64,000 nucleotides of DNA from Cyanobacteria bacterium TGS_CYA1 (GCA_026129135.1 JAHCIQ010000003.1:186001-250000), one strand, 5' to 3'. Numbered from the stretch's first letter, positions 16,433-25,262 are shown. The notes: a model not told the origin generated them from the sequence alone. Program-made: numbers and translations.

Positions 16433-17639
16433 ACTCTTTTATTGTTTCGATTATTTGGATGAATTCCAGGTCGCTTAGATAGTGACTGTTTGAAATGCTG
16501 ATTGTTTGTTTGGCAAAATCCTCAGCGTTTGGACAAGTGGTTTTTGGAACGATGTCTTTCAAATAGGGATAAGCGCTCAATTCGCATGCAAAAGCCTTGC
16601 TCACTCCAAGCCCACTTGTCCATAATTTTTCCAACACACGTTTTTGCCATAGGTCTTTTTTGCTTTTGAGTAGAACATAAGCAAAACATCCCTTAATACT
16701 TACGTTTGGCTCTGAAACCAAAAAGACACCATTAGATTCAAGTTCTCTTAATTGCGATATGCGCTTTTGAGCGTCGGTTTGTTTTTGATTTAAAAATTGA
16801 TCAAAACGTTTAATTGCGCTTGCACCCACAAGGCGTCTAAAAAAGCCGACTTTTCTTACTGGAATTGGCATCTTGAACTCTTCATCTAAAGCTTTGATTT
16901 CATCGCCTTTCTGCAGATGCGCTCGAAGGGGTGCACCATAAGCGATACTAAGACCAGTAGGGTTATACAAAAACATGTAAGCAATTAGTTTAAGGCTCAA
17001 AATGAGTTCGGAAAATAAATTGTATTGTGCAAGTTCGGTGATACTTTCGTCTATTTTCTCCAGAATTGTCTGATTTGAGCAGGCAATTGTTCCTCCTTCG
17101 AAAATAGTAAGTCCTTTGCCTGCAGTAAGGCTGAATATTCCGATGTCGCCGCTCAATCCAGCTTGTGTATCTTCAAATTTAGCGCCGAGCGCCTGGGCTG
17201 CATCTTCAACTACGAAAATATTGTGTTCTCTGGCAATGCTCATGATTTCATCCATTTTTTGAGGATAAAATCCCAGATGGGTTGGTATCACGCACAGTGT
17301 TTTATGGTTAATAGACTGTTTTAGAAAATCGAGGTCTAACTGGTCAGTATCCTTTTTGAAGTCGCAGAGCCTGATTTTAAGACCTGCTTGATTGCAAGCA
17401 ATCGCAACTAAAGGACAGGTGAATGCCGGAATGATTACTTCATCTTTTTGCGGTTCGAGTTTTCTTAGGGCTGCAAGAGCTACGATAAGTGCTGCCGTAC
17501 CAGAAGATAAGAGGCGTATTTTTGTTTTATTGTTGAAATAGTTGGCAAGACCGCCTTCTAAATTCGAATCGATCGAAAAAAAATCGCTCCATTGCAAAGG
17601 CATCCCGGCTGTGGGGGGAATTTCTTTAAGCCTAAACAT
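16425..17639 (-). CDS. DegT/DnrJ/EryC1-family PLP aminotransferase
   Basis: A 404-residue fold-type-I PLP enzyme of the DegT family, which aminates keto-sugars. Visible are LLSSGTAALIVAL (cofactor phosphate site), VIIPAFTCP, VVEDAAQALGAK (Asp for the pyridine nitrogen) and SLTAGKGLTIFEGG, whose Lys is the Schiff-base residue. The start at 17639 overlaps the stop of the preceding transporter gene by 8 nt; an ATG 36 nt further up is less likely. Codons for NVSIKGCFAYVLL coincide with a copy of the dispersed palindromic repeat (16668-16713). This is the last gene of a seven-gene operon. Confidence 0.8.
   Translation of the reverse strand: MFRLKEIPPTAGMPLQWSDFFSIDSNLEGGLANYFNNKTKIRLLSSGTAALIVALAALRKLEPQKDEVIIPAFTCPLVAIACNQAGLKIRLCDFKKDTDQLDLDFLKQSINHKTLCVIPTHLGFYPQKMDEIMSIAREHNIFVVEDAAQALGAKFEDTQAGLSGDIGIFSLTAGKGLTIFEGGTIACSNQTILEKIDESITELAQYNLFSELILSLKLIAYMFLYNPTGLSIAYGAPLRAHLQKGDEIKALDEEFKMPIPVRKVGFFRRLVGASAIKRFDQFLNQKQTDAQKRISQLRELESNGVFLVSEPNVSIKGCFAYVLLKSKKDLWQKRVLEKLWTSGLGVSKAFACELSAYPYLKDIVPKTTCPNAEDFAKQTISISNSHYLSDLEFIQIIETIKESS
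16668..16713 (-). repeat. Dispersed palindromic element, copy 1 (inside a coding sequence)
   Basis: Left arm AACATAAGCA (16674-16683), a 13-nt loop AAACATCCCTTAA, right arm TACTTACGTT (16697-16706). It shares an unbroken 22-nt stretch around AACGTAAGTATTAAGGGATG (minus strand) with copy 4 at 38119-38165, and most of its flanks. The whole element lies within the DegT gene, in frame and without a stop. Confidence 0.75.
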
Positions 17640-18021
17640 GTGCTGGTTCTTCAATCTCGGCTTCAGCCACGGCAAAGAGAATTATGCCACCAACGATAAG
17701 AAGACTTCCTATTATTTGAGGCAGGGTCAATTTTTCGTGGAGCCAGGTCACACACACGATTAGCACCGTTACAACTTCTAGATGCGATGCTGCAAACGCA
17801 GGACCAATCGGGGCTGTTTTGAGCAGAGTCATCCAGGTGATGAATGCACCAAGATAGCCAGCCAAAGACAGATAAGACCATTTTTCGCAAATGACACTAA
17901 AGATCCATTCTGGAGAAAAAGTTGCAGGAGATGTATTTGTTGCTGCAAATTTAAAACCGATTTGAGCCGCAGTGTCGAATGCCACGAGCAAAAGAAAACC
18001 AATTAAGTAAAATGGACGCAT
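17632..18021 (-). CDS. EmrE/ArnF-like small membrane transporter (EamA-type), subunit 2
   Basis: A 129-residue protein with four membrane segments, in the size class of the small multidrug resistance and ArnE/ArnF flippase subunits. Internal motifs include DTAAQIGFKFAA in TM1, TPIGPAFAASHLEVV-type residues in TM3 and a GSLLIVGGIILF last helix. I placed the start at 18021, one nucleotide after the stop of the partner gene; an in-frame ATG at 18042 would overlap it. ArnE/ArnF pairs move undecaprenyl-phosphate aminoarabinose across the membrane, so a paired lipid-linked-sugar flippase next to a DegT aminotransferase is plausible. Confidence 0.7.
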   Translation of the reverse strand: MRPFYLIGFLLLVAFDTAAQIGFKFAATNTSPATFSPEWIFSVICEKWSYLSLAGYLGAFITWMTLLKTAPIGPAFAASHLEVVTVLIVCVTWLHEKLTLPQIIGSLLIVGGIILFAVAEAEIEEPAHV

Positions 18022-18022
18022 A

Positions 18023-18376
18023 CTAGCTTGCCCAGCCGACAAGCGCTACGCCTGCCGCCACCAAAATCGAAGCTACGATTCTTTTGGGAGTAAGTGCTTC
18101 TTTGAAAAAAATACGCCCGCCAATTATCACGCTCAAAATATTTACACTACCAACCAGAACTCCTTGAGACAACGGTACCATCGAAAGAAACGCAAGCCAG
18201 ACGAAGAATTCAATTACATATGCGCTAACGCCAAGATAAATCCATTTATCTTTGACCATCGACTTCCAGTGCTCGAGCCCATCGCCTTCGGCACCGGCTG
18301 CGGCTTTGAGAGCGAGTTGACCGAAAGTATCGAAAACCAGAGTCAAAAACCACATTAAGGTAGCTGCTGCAGACAA
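18023..18376 (-). CDS. EmrE/ArnE-like small membrane transporter (EamA-type), subunit 1
   Basis: A 117-residue protein with four membrane segments, similar in layout to the next gene: DTFGQLALKAAAG in TM1, VPLSQGVLVGSVNIL in TM3 and a VASILVAAGVALVG last helix. Adjacent pairs of such half-size EamA proteins usually form heterodimers (ArnE/ArnF, EbrA/EbrB). It lies 3 nt after the GNAT gene and one nucleotide before its partner. Drug export is the alternative role; the biosynthetic neighbours argue for an endogenous substrate. Confidence 0.7.
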   Translation of the reverse strand: MSAAATLMWFLTLVFDTFGQLALKAAAGAEGDGLEHWKSMVKDKWIYLGVSAYVIEFFVWLAFLSMVPLSQGVLVGSVNILSVIIGGRIFFKEALTPKRIVASILVAAGVALVGWAS

Positions 18377-18379
18377 AGT

Positions 18380-19459
18380 TCAGCTCCTTGATTTTTGCCA
18401 GTTCGAATCGTTTTCAAAGTATCTTTTGAATGGGGTAAGTATTTTTCTAAGTATAGAATTTCGAATGAAAACGGCATGTTTGGTGAATGTGAATGATGCG
18501 CCTAGATATGCTTTTACTTCGGGGTCGGTCCAGCCAGCAATATAGTTTTTCAAATTATGTTTGATAGCGTATTCGAGATTGACAAACCAGCTTATAAAAT
18601 ACAAGTTGAAATCGCGTGCCTCTGGATAAGAGAAGCCGACATATTTATCGATTAGATTGTTGTTGTGGATAAAACAAATGTTATAACCAATAAGCCTGGT
18701 GTCATGATAATAAAGAAAGACTATGCCACCATTATTGGTGGTCAAGATTTCTTTGAAAAAACCGAAACTGAGCTTGTCGAAATGATATTTGCTTTGTTCG
18801 AAAACATTTAGATAAAGCGCATACATTTGTTCCAGCAGATGGGGATTTTCAAAATAAGAACCAGTTTTCTCTTCTTTGACTTCAAGCTCGTTTCGTTTTT
18901 TTAATTTCTTGCGCAAATCTTTTCGGCGCAGTTTGCTTTGTTTTGCAAGATAATTGTCGATAGTGTCAAAGTCAACTGGGACGTATGCAAGCGCCTGACC
19001 GTCGAGTACAAGAAATCTTTTGTCGCTCAAACAAATGTCCAGTATAAATTTAGATGACTGATTTTCCTCGTCGCTCAAAAGAGGCGATTCGAGCGGAAGA
19101 TCTTTGACTATGAGTAACTGAGCTTTCTGTTTTATGGCTTCATCTACATAAGCGTCAATCATCCCTTTGATATTTTTGCTACTGGGCAAAACACTGTATT
19201 CGGTAACAGTGGTGCCAGAAAACAAAGTGTTCAAGCAAGTAATTTGAGATAGACCAAATTTGTTTAATCGATCCGCAATCCACATCTGGTCATCGTCTAG
19301 AGTGGTAAGTAAATTGAATCGGGCAAGAAAAGCACTCAACTTGGTATCATCGTAACCGATTTCTATCGAGGTGAAAGCTTCAGGTGGGAATTTGTGAAAC
19401 GACTCTGTAAGCGAGGCTGGCTCGAGTGCGTTCAACTGTCTTGTTTGAAGCTCGATCAT
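18380..19459 (-). CDS. FemAB/GNAT-like acyltransferase (peptidogalycan/BioF2-like)
   Basis: A 359-residue protein whose C-terminal half has the GNAT/FemAB pattern: GGIVFLYYHDTRLIGYNICF, then NLIDKYVGFSYPEARDFNLY and a long helix ending ISWFVNLEYAIKHNLKNY. The last 50 residues are basic. Such proteins transfer aminoacyl or acyl groups to peptidoglycan precursors, lipids or sugars. The gene overlaps the preceding hydrolase gene by 4 nt (ATGA). The acceptor here is unknown; the aminotransferases in the operon suggest an amine acceptor. Confidence 0.65.
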   Translation of the reverse strand: MIELQTRQLNALEPASLTESFHKFPPEAFTSIEIGYDDTKLSAFLARFNLLTTLDDDQMWIADRLNKFGLSQITCLNTLFSGTTVTEYSVLPSSKNIKGMIDAYVDEAIKQKAQLLIVKDLPLESPLLSDEENQSSKFILDICLSDKRFLVLDGQALAYVPVDFDTIDNYLAKQSKLRRKDLRKKLKKRNELEVKEEKTGSYFENPHLLEQMYALYLNVFEQSKYHFDKLSFGFFKEILTTNNGGIVFLYYHDTRLIGYNICFIHNNNLIDKYVGFSYPEARDFNLYFISWFVNLEYAIKHNLKNYIAGWTDPEVKAYLGASFTFTKHAVFIRNSILRKILTPFKRYFENDSNWQKSRS

Positions 19460-20733
19460 CTCTTTTTTGCTGCCACACTTTTTTGAGCGATAACACCAGG
19501 CACTTGCGTTGTTTTGCTTGCACTGAGCGCTTGTCCGTTAATCAAACAGATTCTGTTCGCTTTGATCGACTTTGCAATATCATTTAAAAAGGATTGCAGT
19601 AAAAATTTAACCGAATAATTTTCTATTTGTTCGCTGAAGTCGACCGACCAACGTTTTTGTGAATAGCCGATAGTCAAAATGCGACCCTGGACTGCAAACA
19701 AGGGCATTACTGCTTGAATTTGATTATTCATTTTAATTTCGAGATGCGAACCCTGACATTCGACTTTTTGCGATTCGGTCAGTGCTTTTTGTGCAGCCAG
19801 ATAGTCTGGATTTTGCTGTATGAAAGAATTGAAATAGCTACTGCCTTCTTCGCTCAGCCTGTCGCATAGCTCGAAAGTCCAGACTGGATTTTCCTTTCTT
19901 GGTAGTACGAAAGTTTTGTCGGTTATTCGCTCGACAAATTCTGCCACACGCTTTAGCACGTAATGTCTTTGCAAATCGAGTGTCATTACGTGATCGCATC
20001 CGGTTAATGCAATCAGTCTTTTGTCTTGAGAGCCAAGCAGTTTGTACATCTCTGTGGCATTATTCATGCTGGCAAGAGTATCTTCAAGACTGTGCATTAC
20101 AAGAACTGGACAGCTCAGATTCTGTGCGACTGATTTGAAATGATCGGTTAATAGTTTCATTTGGTGCAGCGAGGCAAAATAAGTTCTAAAAAGACCAAAT
20201 TCGTTGCTCGTTCCAGCTTTGGCTGCATCGATAGATTTGGTTATTTGAGCTTGAAGTCGCGCGTCTTTAAGCCCGTATGGTGGCGTTTCGGTCCAGTAGA
20301 ACCAGCCTCCAGTGATTGGAAAAGTATCAACCATCAGATGCAATAAGTTTCTAAACGACTTGAGCTTGAGTGCTCTTTGATGGGTGAGGTTGTCTAAATT
20401 GGAGCCATCATAATCGAGCGTCGGTGAAAGAATAATTACTCCCAGGCATCGCTCGGGCACTTCCATTGCAAGCATCGAAGCTATTGTGCCACCCATAGAC
20501 AGTCCGCAAAGAATTACTTTGTCTACACGAGTGAGTAATTGTTTCAATGCTAGTCGAGCACTATCTACCCATTCGCTCCATTCGACTTTGATTAAATCGA
20601 GGTGAGTGCCACCATGACCTGCAAGAACAGGAGCTTCTGTTTCAAAGCCATTTTTTTGGAGAAACTTTTCGAGCGGACGCAGCTCGGAAGGCATTCCGGT
20701 CAATCCATGCAAAAGTAGAACGCCAGTGCGCAT
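19456..20733 (-). CDS. Carboxylesterase (Est30-like alpha/beta hydrolase) with a C-terminal extension
   Basis: A 425-residue protein. Residues 1-275 are an alpha/beta hydrolase with LLLHGLTGMPSELRPLEKF at the N-terminus, nucleophile Ser79 in LCGLSMGGT, acid in HSLEDTLAS and His in TGCDHVMTLD. This matches the Est30 carboxylesterase/monoacylglycerol lipase group, normally about 250 residues. The remaining 150 residues form an extra domain I do not recognise, with beta-strand character (GSHLEIKMNNQIQAVMPL) and a basic tail. The start is internal to the operon, 14 nt after the phosphatase gene. Confidence 0.75.
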   Translation of the reverse strand: MRTGVLLLHGLTGMPSELRPLEKFLQKNGFETEAPVLAGHGGTHLDLIKVEWSEWVDSARLALKQLLTRVDKVILCGLSMGGTIASMLAMEVPERCLGVIILSPTLDYDGSNLDNLTHQRALKLKSFRNLLHLMVDTFPITGGWFYWTETPPYGLKDARLQAQITKSIDAAKAGTSNEFGLFRTYFASLHQMKLLTDHFKSVAQNLSCPVLVMHSLEDTLASMNNATEMYKLLGSQDKRLIALTGCDHVMTLDLQRHYVLKRVAEFVERITDKTFVLPRKENPVWTFELCDRLSEEGSSYFNSFIQQNPDYLAAQKALTESQKVECQGSHLEIKMNNQIQAVMPLFAVQGRILTIGYSQKRWSVDFSEQIENYSVKFLLQSFLNDIAKSIKANRICLINGQALSASKTTQVPGVIAQKSVAAKKR

Positions 20734-20747
20734 AACTCAAGCTCGTC

Positions 20748-21497
20748 CTAGGCAGTAACCCAGGCTCCTTCGTAAAAATGGTCAACGACAGGCACTTGCG
20801 ATTGCGACTGCGATTGAGTAAATTGGCTTGGAACCATGACTGGTATCAACTCTTCCAGAGCCATACGCACTTCGAGCATACTCTCATAAGAATGGAAATT
20901 GATTCCCTCGCTCTTGCAATGACGCGATAAACTGTCTTTGGCGAAAAGCACGTCGGCATTTTGTGCCCAACAATAGTCTGAGCGACCATCACCAATAACT
21001 ACTTTCAAATCGCCCCTGGGAGCCATATCGAGTACCTGGCATTTGCATCGGCCGGTGGTGCAAACCACACGATGGTCGCGCTCAGGAAATTCGATACGAA
21101 GCGCTCCAAACTCGTTTTCTATAAGTCTGTTCGACCAGATTTTATCGACCCGTACATTTTCTCTTTTGAGTAAGGTATTAATCACGATGTCTAACCCGTC
21201 GCTTACAATCGAGAAAGGAATATGACGGTGACGACACCAGGCGACAAAAGCTGGAAAACCTCTATCTAACTCCACGGTTGCAAGCACTTTTTCAATTGCT
21301 TCCCAGCCGCCTCTAATGAGAGGAATTTGTCTGGACATGCACTCGCGCCCGTTTATCTTGCCTGCAACCCAGAGAGCTTCGATTTCTCTCCACTCGGGAA
21401 GCGCAAGAGTTTCAAGCAACAGGTCTACGGTATCACCCTTGGTGATAGTGCCATCGAAATCGCAGAATATCTGAACCCGATCAAATTGTGGCTTCAT
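20748..21497 (-). CDS. MtnX-like HAD phosphatase
   Basis: A 249-residue HAD-superfamily phosphatase. Motif I is FCDFDGTITKGD with nucleophile Asp13 and Asp15, motif II is FSIVSDGLD, and motif IV is VVIGDGRSDYCWAQ. Similarity is to MtnX/phosphoserine-phosphatase-like enzymes, which act on small phosphate esters (thioribulose, serine, choline or ethanolamine phosphates). A Gln/Ser-rich tail (TQSQSQSQ) follows the catalytic domain. The A of its ATG is the last base of the aminotransferase TAA, so the two are translated together. No methionine-salvage genes are nearby, so a different substrate is likely. Confidence 0.75.
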   Translation of the reverse strand: MKPQFDRVQIFCDFDGTITKGDTVDLLLETLALPEWREIEALWVAGKINGRECMSRQIPLIRGGWEAIEKVLATVELDRGFPAFVAWCRHRHIPFSIVSDGLDIVINTLLKRENVRVDKIWSNRLIENEFGALRIEFPERDHRVVCTTGRCKCQVLDMAPRGDLKVVIGDGRSDYCWAQNADVLFAKDSLSRHCKSEGINFHSYESMLEVRMALEELIPVMVPSQFTQSQSQSQVPVVDHFYEGAWVTA

Positions 21498-22918
21498 TAG
21501 ACAACCTTCTTACTTTCTGTTATTACCATGTCCAAAAGTTTGGCTGCAAGGTCCATTTCCTCGCGTGTGATTTCGAGTGACGGCGCCAATGTCACTACGT
21601 TTTTGTAATAGCCACCGATGTCGAGCACAAGACCCATGCGTTTGCCATCGACAAGCAAATTGCCTTCAAGTCCAATCTGGAACATGCGGTCGGCAAGTTT
21701 GCGATTGGCTGTGTAGCCATCCGCTTCGCACATCTCCATTCGCAGAGCAAGACCTTTACCATCTACGTCGCCGATTTCTTTGTGGCGTTTTTGCAAGTCT
21801 TTTATCAGTTCGAGGAAGTAAGCACCTTTTTCGGTAACCGATTTTTCGTAATCGCCTTCTTCGAAGATTTTCATCACTTCAAGACCGGTGGCGGTGCCAA
21901 GCGAATTTGAAGAGAATGTGGAATGAGTCGAGCCAGGTCCAAATTTTTCTGGTGCAATCAATTCTTCTTTTGCCCAGATACCAGATAATGGATTCAAGCC
22001 ATTAGTGAGTGCTTTTCCAAATACTAGTGCGTCTGGAGTAGCATCGATATGCTCGAATGCCCAGAGTTTTCCTGTGCGGAAAAAGCCCATCTGAATTTCG
22101 TCATCTATAAGTAGAATGCCGCGCTCTTTGCAAATTTTGGCAAGCGCTTCGAAATATCCTTTGGGAGCCTGAATATATCCACCTGTTCCTTGGATGACTT
22201 CGACGAAGAAAGCACCAAACTCAGATTTGTTTGTTTTAGGGTTCCACCAGCCAGTGTATTCGTGATCGAATTTTCTTTCGATTTGCTGAATGCAATACAT
22301 TTCGCACGAGTCTGCTGTTTTGCCATAAGGGCAGCGGAAACAGTATGGAAAAGGAACAAACTCGGCACGGTCGCCAAATTCGCCATAATTTTCTCTGTAT
22401 CTATAAGATGATGTGATTGCAGAAGCACCAAGTGTACGACCGTGATATCCACCCTCAAAGGCGAGCATGCGCGATTTGCCTGTGTGTTTGCGCACCAGCT
22501 TTAGTGCGTCTTCAACAGCTTGTGCACCACCTACGTTGAAGTGGACACGACCCTTTTGACCTTTGAATCCACGCTTGATTGATTTTACGATTTTCTCTGC
22601 CAACTGCACTTTTTCTTTGTGCAAATACTGGCAAGCAAGCTGAGGAAGCTTGTCGACTTGATTTTTCAAAGCGTCGTTGACACGCTTGTTTGCATATCCA
22701 AGGTTGACCGCTGAATACCACATCTGCAGATCGAGAAATGATTTGCCATGGCTGTCGTACAAATAACTACCTTCGCAAGTGTCAAAGAATTGAGGGCGTT
22801 CAGCATAGTGAACGGTGTCACCATACGAGCAGACTTCGGATTCGACTTCTAAAAGTGCGTCTTCCTCTTTTGTGATTTGGTCGCTCGATTTGGGTGCTGC
22901 CGTAACGTTGGTGGTCAT
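21497..22918 (-). CDS. Class III PLP aminotransferase
   Basis: A 473-residue class III (omega) aminotransferase. It shows the NVGGAQAVEDALKLVRK phosphate-binding helix, AFEGGYHGRTLGA, LIDDEIQMGFFRTGK (Asp-x-x-Gln at the cofactor) and FGKALTNGLNPLSG with the Schiff-base Lys. A cysteine-rich insert, FCFRCPYGKTADSCEMYC-like (residues near 195-212), is found in some archaeal and bacterial GABA/lysine-type members. These enzymes transfer amino groups to or from terminal amines or ketones of non-alpha amino acids. This is the first gene of the seven-gene operon ending at 16425. Confidence 0.8.
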   Translation of the reverse strand: MTTNVTAAPKSSDQITKEEDALLEVESEVCSYGDTVHYAERPQFFDTCEGSYLYDSHGKSFLDLQMWYSAVNLGYANKRVNDALKNQVDKLPQLACQYLHKEKVQLAEKIVKSIKRGFKGQKGRVHFNVGGAQAVEDALKLVRKHTGKSRMLAFEGGYHGRTLGASAITSSYRYRENYGEFGDRAEFVPFPYCFRCPYGKTADSCEMYCIQQIERKFDHEYTGWWNPKTNKSEFGAFFVEVIQGTGGYIQAPKGYFEALAKICKERGILLIDDEIQMGFFRTGKLWAFEHIDATPDALVFGKALTNGLNPLSGIWAKEELIAPEKFGPGSTHSTFSSNSLGTATGLEVMKIFEEGDYEKSVTEKGAYFLELIKDLQKRHKEIGDVDGKGLALRMEMCEADGYTANRKLADRMFQIGLEGNLLVDGKRMGLVLDIGGYYKNVVTLAPSLEITREEMDLAAKLLDMVITESKKVV

Positions 22919-23056
22919 TTGATGCGCCTCAGATAATTTTAATTTTCCCTACTATATCGACCCAAACTGACGCCAAGCTTACACAGCTCCTCTTGCGAAC
23001 CTGGGTTGTTCTGGCGTATTTTGGTCCTTTCGATATCACTCGAATGTGGAGCGGAT

Positions 23057-23734
23057 ATGCGCATTCTCTTAGCCGAAGACGACGAAATTCTGCAAGATGG
23101 AATCTCCAAAGCCCTTAATCAGTCAGGCTTTGTAGTCGAGCGCGTGGCTAATGGAATCGATGCGGATCATGCACTTTCAGACTCGTCGTTTGACCTGGCG
23201 ATACTTGATTTGGGTCTGCCTCAGATGGACGGAATGGATGTTTTGCGCAACGCTAGATCGCGGGGAAATAAGCTTCCAATCCTTCTCTTGACAGCTAGGG
23301 CTGGGCTTGGTGATCGTGTCCAGGGTTTGAATTTAGGCGCTGATGATTACATGCCTAAGCCTTTTGATTTGCCCGAATTGGAAGCGCGTGTGAAGGCGCT
23401 GATTAGACGCAGTAAATATTCAGTCGATAATGAAATTATTTTCGCCTCTCTCAGATTCGATGTAGTTGGGCGCAGCATCACTGTCGACAAGGAGCCGTTA
23501 GAATTCTCCGCGCGCGAGCTTGCTGTAATGGAATGTCTCATGCAGCGTCCGGGAAAACTTGTTAGCAAAGAGATGTTGCTCGAGCAAATTTGCAGTTGGG
23601 ATAAAGATGTGACACCAAATGCGATTGAAGTTTATGTTCATCGTACCCGAAAAAAAATCGAGCCTCATGGTGTCACTATAAAAGCCATGCGCGGTTTAGG
23701 TTATATGCTCGAAAAATCGGAGAATAAAGCATGA
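23057..23734 (+). CDS. OmpR-family response regulator
   Basis: A 225-residue regulator. The receiver has acidic pocket LLAEDDE (5-10), phospho-acceptor Asp51 in LAILDLGLP, LLTAR and the Lys in DDYMPKPF. The C-terminal winged helix includes EFSARELAVMECLMQRPGK and VYVHRTRKKI. The ATG at 23057 has GGAG five nucleotides upstream; an in-frame ATG at 23006 would add a non-homologous leader. Its stop overlaps the kinase start by 4 nt. It probably controls envelope or metabolic genes in answer to its partner kinase. Confidence 0.9.
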   Translation: MRILLAEDDEILQDGISKALNQSGFVVERVANGIDADHALSDSSFDLAILDLGLPQMDGMDVLRNARSRGNKLPILLLTARAGLGDRVQGLNLGADDYMPKPFDLPELEARVKALIRRSKYSVDNEIIFASLRFDVVGRSITVDKEPLEFSARELAVMECLMQRPGKLVSKEMLLEQICSWDKDVTPNAIEVYVHRTRKKIEPHGVTIKAMRGLGYMLEKSENKA

Positions 23735-25185
23735 TTGCTTTCAATTCTTCTATTCGTCGCCAATTACTTTGCTGGCTATTGATACCAGTTACGGTGATTC
23801 TTGGTGTCGATACAATGATCGCAAATATCATGGCAGTAGAATTCGCCAATGATGCTTACGACGAATCGCTCATCGATTCGGCTGGAGCTGTGGCATCTCG
23901 TTTAAACTTTGTCGACAAAAAGCCTAAACTCGATTTATCCAAGACGGCGTTATCTTTCCTCAAATCCAATCAAAAGAACACCATCTATTATCAAGTTCTA
24001 GATTCGAACGGTAAAACAATCGCTGGAGAAAACTCAATTCCAGCCCCATCAGGTGACTTGAGCGCAAGCGAACCGGATGTGCGCTCGGGCAAAATCGGTC
24101 AAGCCAAGGTGCGCATTGCAAGTATCATCGCAAGCTCTCCCGATAAAACTGATTATGTAATCGTCCAGGTCGCTGAAACAACTCAGAACAGACAAGACCT
24201 CATAAAAACCATTATTTTGATGATTCTTTTGCCTCAGCTTGCAATCATCGCTCTTACGTCTCTTGTAATTTGGTTTGGAGTCAGACGCGGTTTGCTACCT
24301 TTGCGCAATCTGGAAAATTCGGTCTCGCGTCGAAGCCCGGCGGATCTCAAACCACTCACCGAGGCTGGCACACCAAAAGAGGTTAAGCCGCTTGTCGTTT
24401 CTATTAATAGATTGCTTTTCCAAATTCGCGAAGACCGCGAGGCTCAAAAGCGATTTATTGCAAACGCTGCCCACCAACTGCGAACTCCCCTTGCTGGACT
24501 CAAGACTCAAAGCCAACTAGCTCTGCGCGAAAACGATCCAGCCGAATTGCACCATGCCGTAAAGCTGATGGGCTCAAGTGCTGAGCGCGCGAATCGTCTT
24601 GTTAATCAGCTTCTCACACTAGCTCAACTGGAGCCAAGTAGACCGACGAAATTTGCTCCGGTTTGTCTGGAAGCAATTGCTCGAAATGCCACAGGCGAAA
24701 TGGCACCACTTGCGTCTGCCAAAAATATTGACTTAGGCTATGAATCTTATGCACCAGATGCAGTGATTGAAGGTGACACCGACATTCTCTACGAAATGAT
24801 GATTAATCTGATCGAAAATGCCATCATCTATACACCTGAATATGGCAAAGTAACTGTCAGCTTGTCTGTTTCAGATGGTCTTGTGTTTGCAGTTGAAGAC
24901 AACGGACCTGGTATTGAATTGGATGAGCGCGATCATGTTTTCGAGCGCTTTTATCGGGTCTTAGGCAATAAAGCTTCTGGCAGTGGTCTTGGACTTTCTA
25001 TCGTGCGAGAAATTGCAGATAAGCACGGTGCTTCAGTGCGTATTATGTCTGGACCTTCTGAGGTAGGAACACGCGTCGTCGTGCGTTTCGCTTACTTCGA
25101 AAATGTAGTGCCGGATGAAACTTCGATTGCGCCTTCAATGATGAATTTTGAGCCTGCTTCAGTGGAGATCGCTTCCAAATTCTAA
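23731..25185 (+). CDS. Sensor histidine kinase (EnvZ/PhoQ/QseC-like)
   Basis: A 484-residue membrane kinase. A membrane segment lies at about 10-32, a periplasmic sensor with IYYQVLDSNGKTI at about 35-150, a second membrane segment at about 160-182 (ILMILLPQLAIIALTSLVIW) and a HAMP-like linker. The phospho-acceptor His248 is in NAAHQLRTPLAGL. The ATPase part has ENAIIYTPEYG (N box), VEDNGPGI (G1) and SGSGLGLSIVREI (G2). The N-terminal sensor belongs to the short 2CSK_N type common in QseC-like kinases. The stimulus is unknown. Confidence 0.9.
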   Translation: MIAFNSSIRRQLLCWLLIPVTVILGVDTMIANIMAVEFANDAYDESLIDSAGAVASRLNFVDKKPKLDLSKTALSFLKSNQKNTIYYQVLDSNGKTIAGENSIPAPSGDLSASEPDVRSGKIGQAKVRIASIIASSPDKTDYVIVQVAETTQNRQDLIKTIILMILLPQLAIIALTSLVIWFGVRRGLLPLRNLENSVSRRSPADLKPLTEAGTPKEVKPLVVSINRLLFQIREDREAQKRFIANAAHQLRTPLAGLKTQSQLALRENDPAELHHAVKLMGSSAERANRLVNQLLTLAQLEPSRPTKFAPVCLEAIARNATGEMAPLASAKNIDLGYESYAPDAVIEGDTDILYEMMINLIENAIIYTPEYGKVTVSLSVSDGLVFAVEDNGPGIELDERDHVFERFYRVLGNKASGSGLGLSIVREIADKHGASVRIMSGPSEVGTRVVVRFAYFENVVPDETSIAPSMMNFEPASVEIASKF

Positions 25186-25208
25186 CGACGATCGTAAGTG
25201 TCGTTTTT
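25184..25208 (+). terminator. Possible intrinsic terminator after the two-component operon
   Basis: AACGAC (25184-25189) pairs with GTCGTT (25200-25205) around a 10-nt loop, followed by TTT. It begins at the last bases of the kinase gene. The loop also contains CGTAAGT, which recurs in the dispersed repeat that follows. Confidence 0.45.
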
Positions 25209-25214
25209 GCTTTG

Positions 25215-25262
25215 GGGCCAACCATAAGTAAAACATCCCTTGATACTTACGGTCAGCTTTTT
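25215..25262 (-). repeat. Dispersed palindromic element, copy 2 (intergenic)
   Basis: ACCATAAGTA (25221-25230), 13-nt loop AAACATCCCTTGA, TACTTACGGT (25244-25253). The arms pair at nine of ten positions and the tenth can form G-U. A run of T follows at 25258-25263. The loop core CATCCCTT and arm core TACTTACG are shared with copies 1 and 4. It lies between the kinase gene and the 3' end of the AbiEi-like gene. Confidence 0.75.

Noticed and set aside
19158..19180. ATCATCCCTTTGATATTTT resembling the loop of the palindromic element
   Set aside because: The TACTTACG arm is absent and no inverted partner exists; chance similarity in the GNAT gene.
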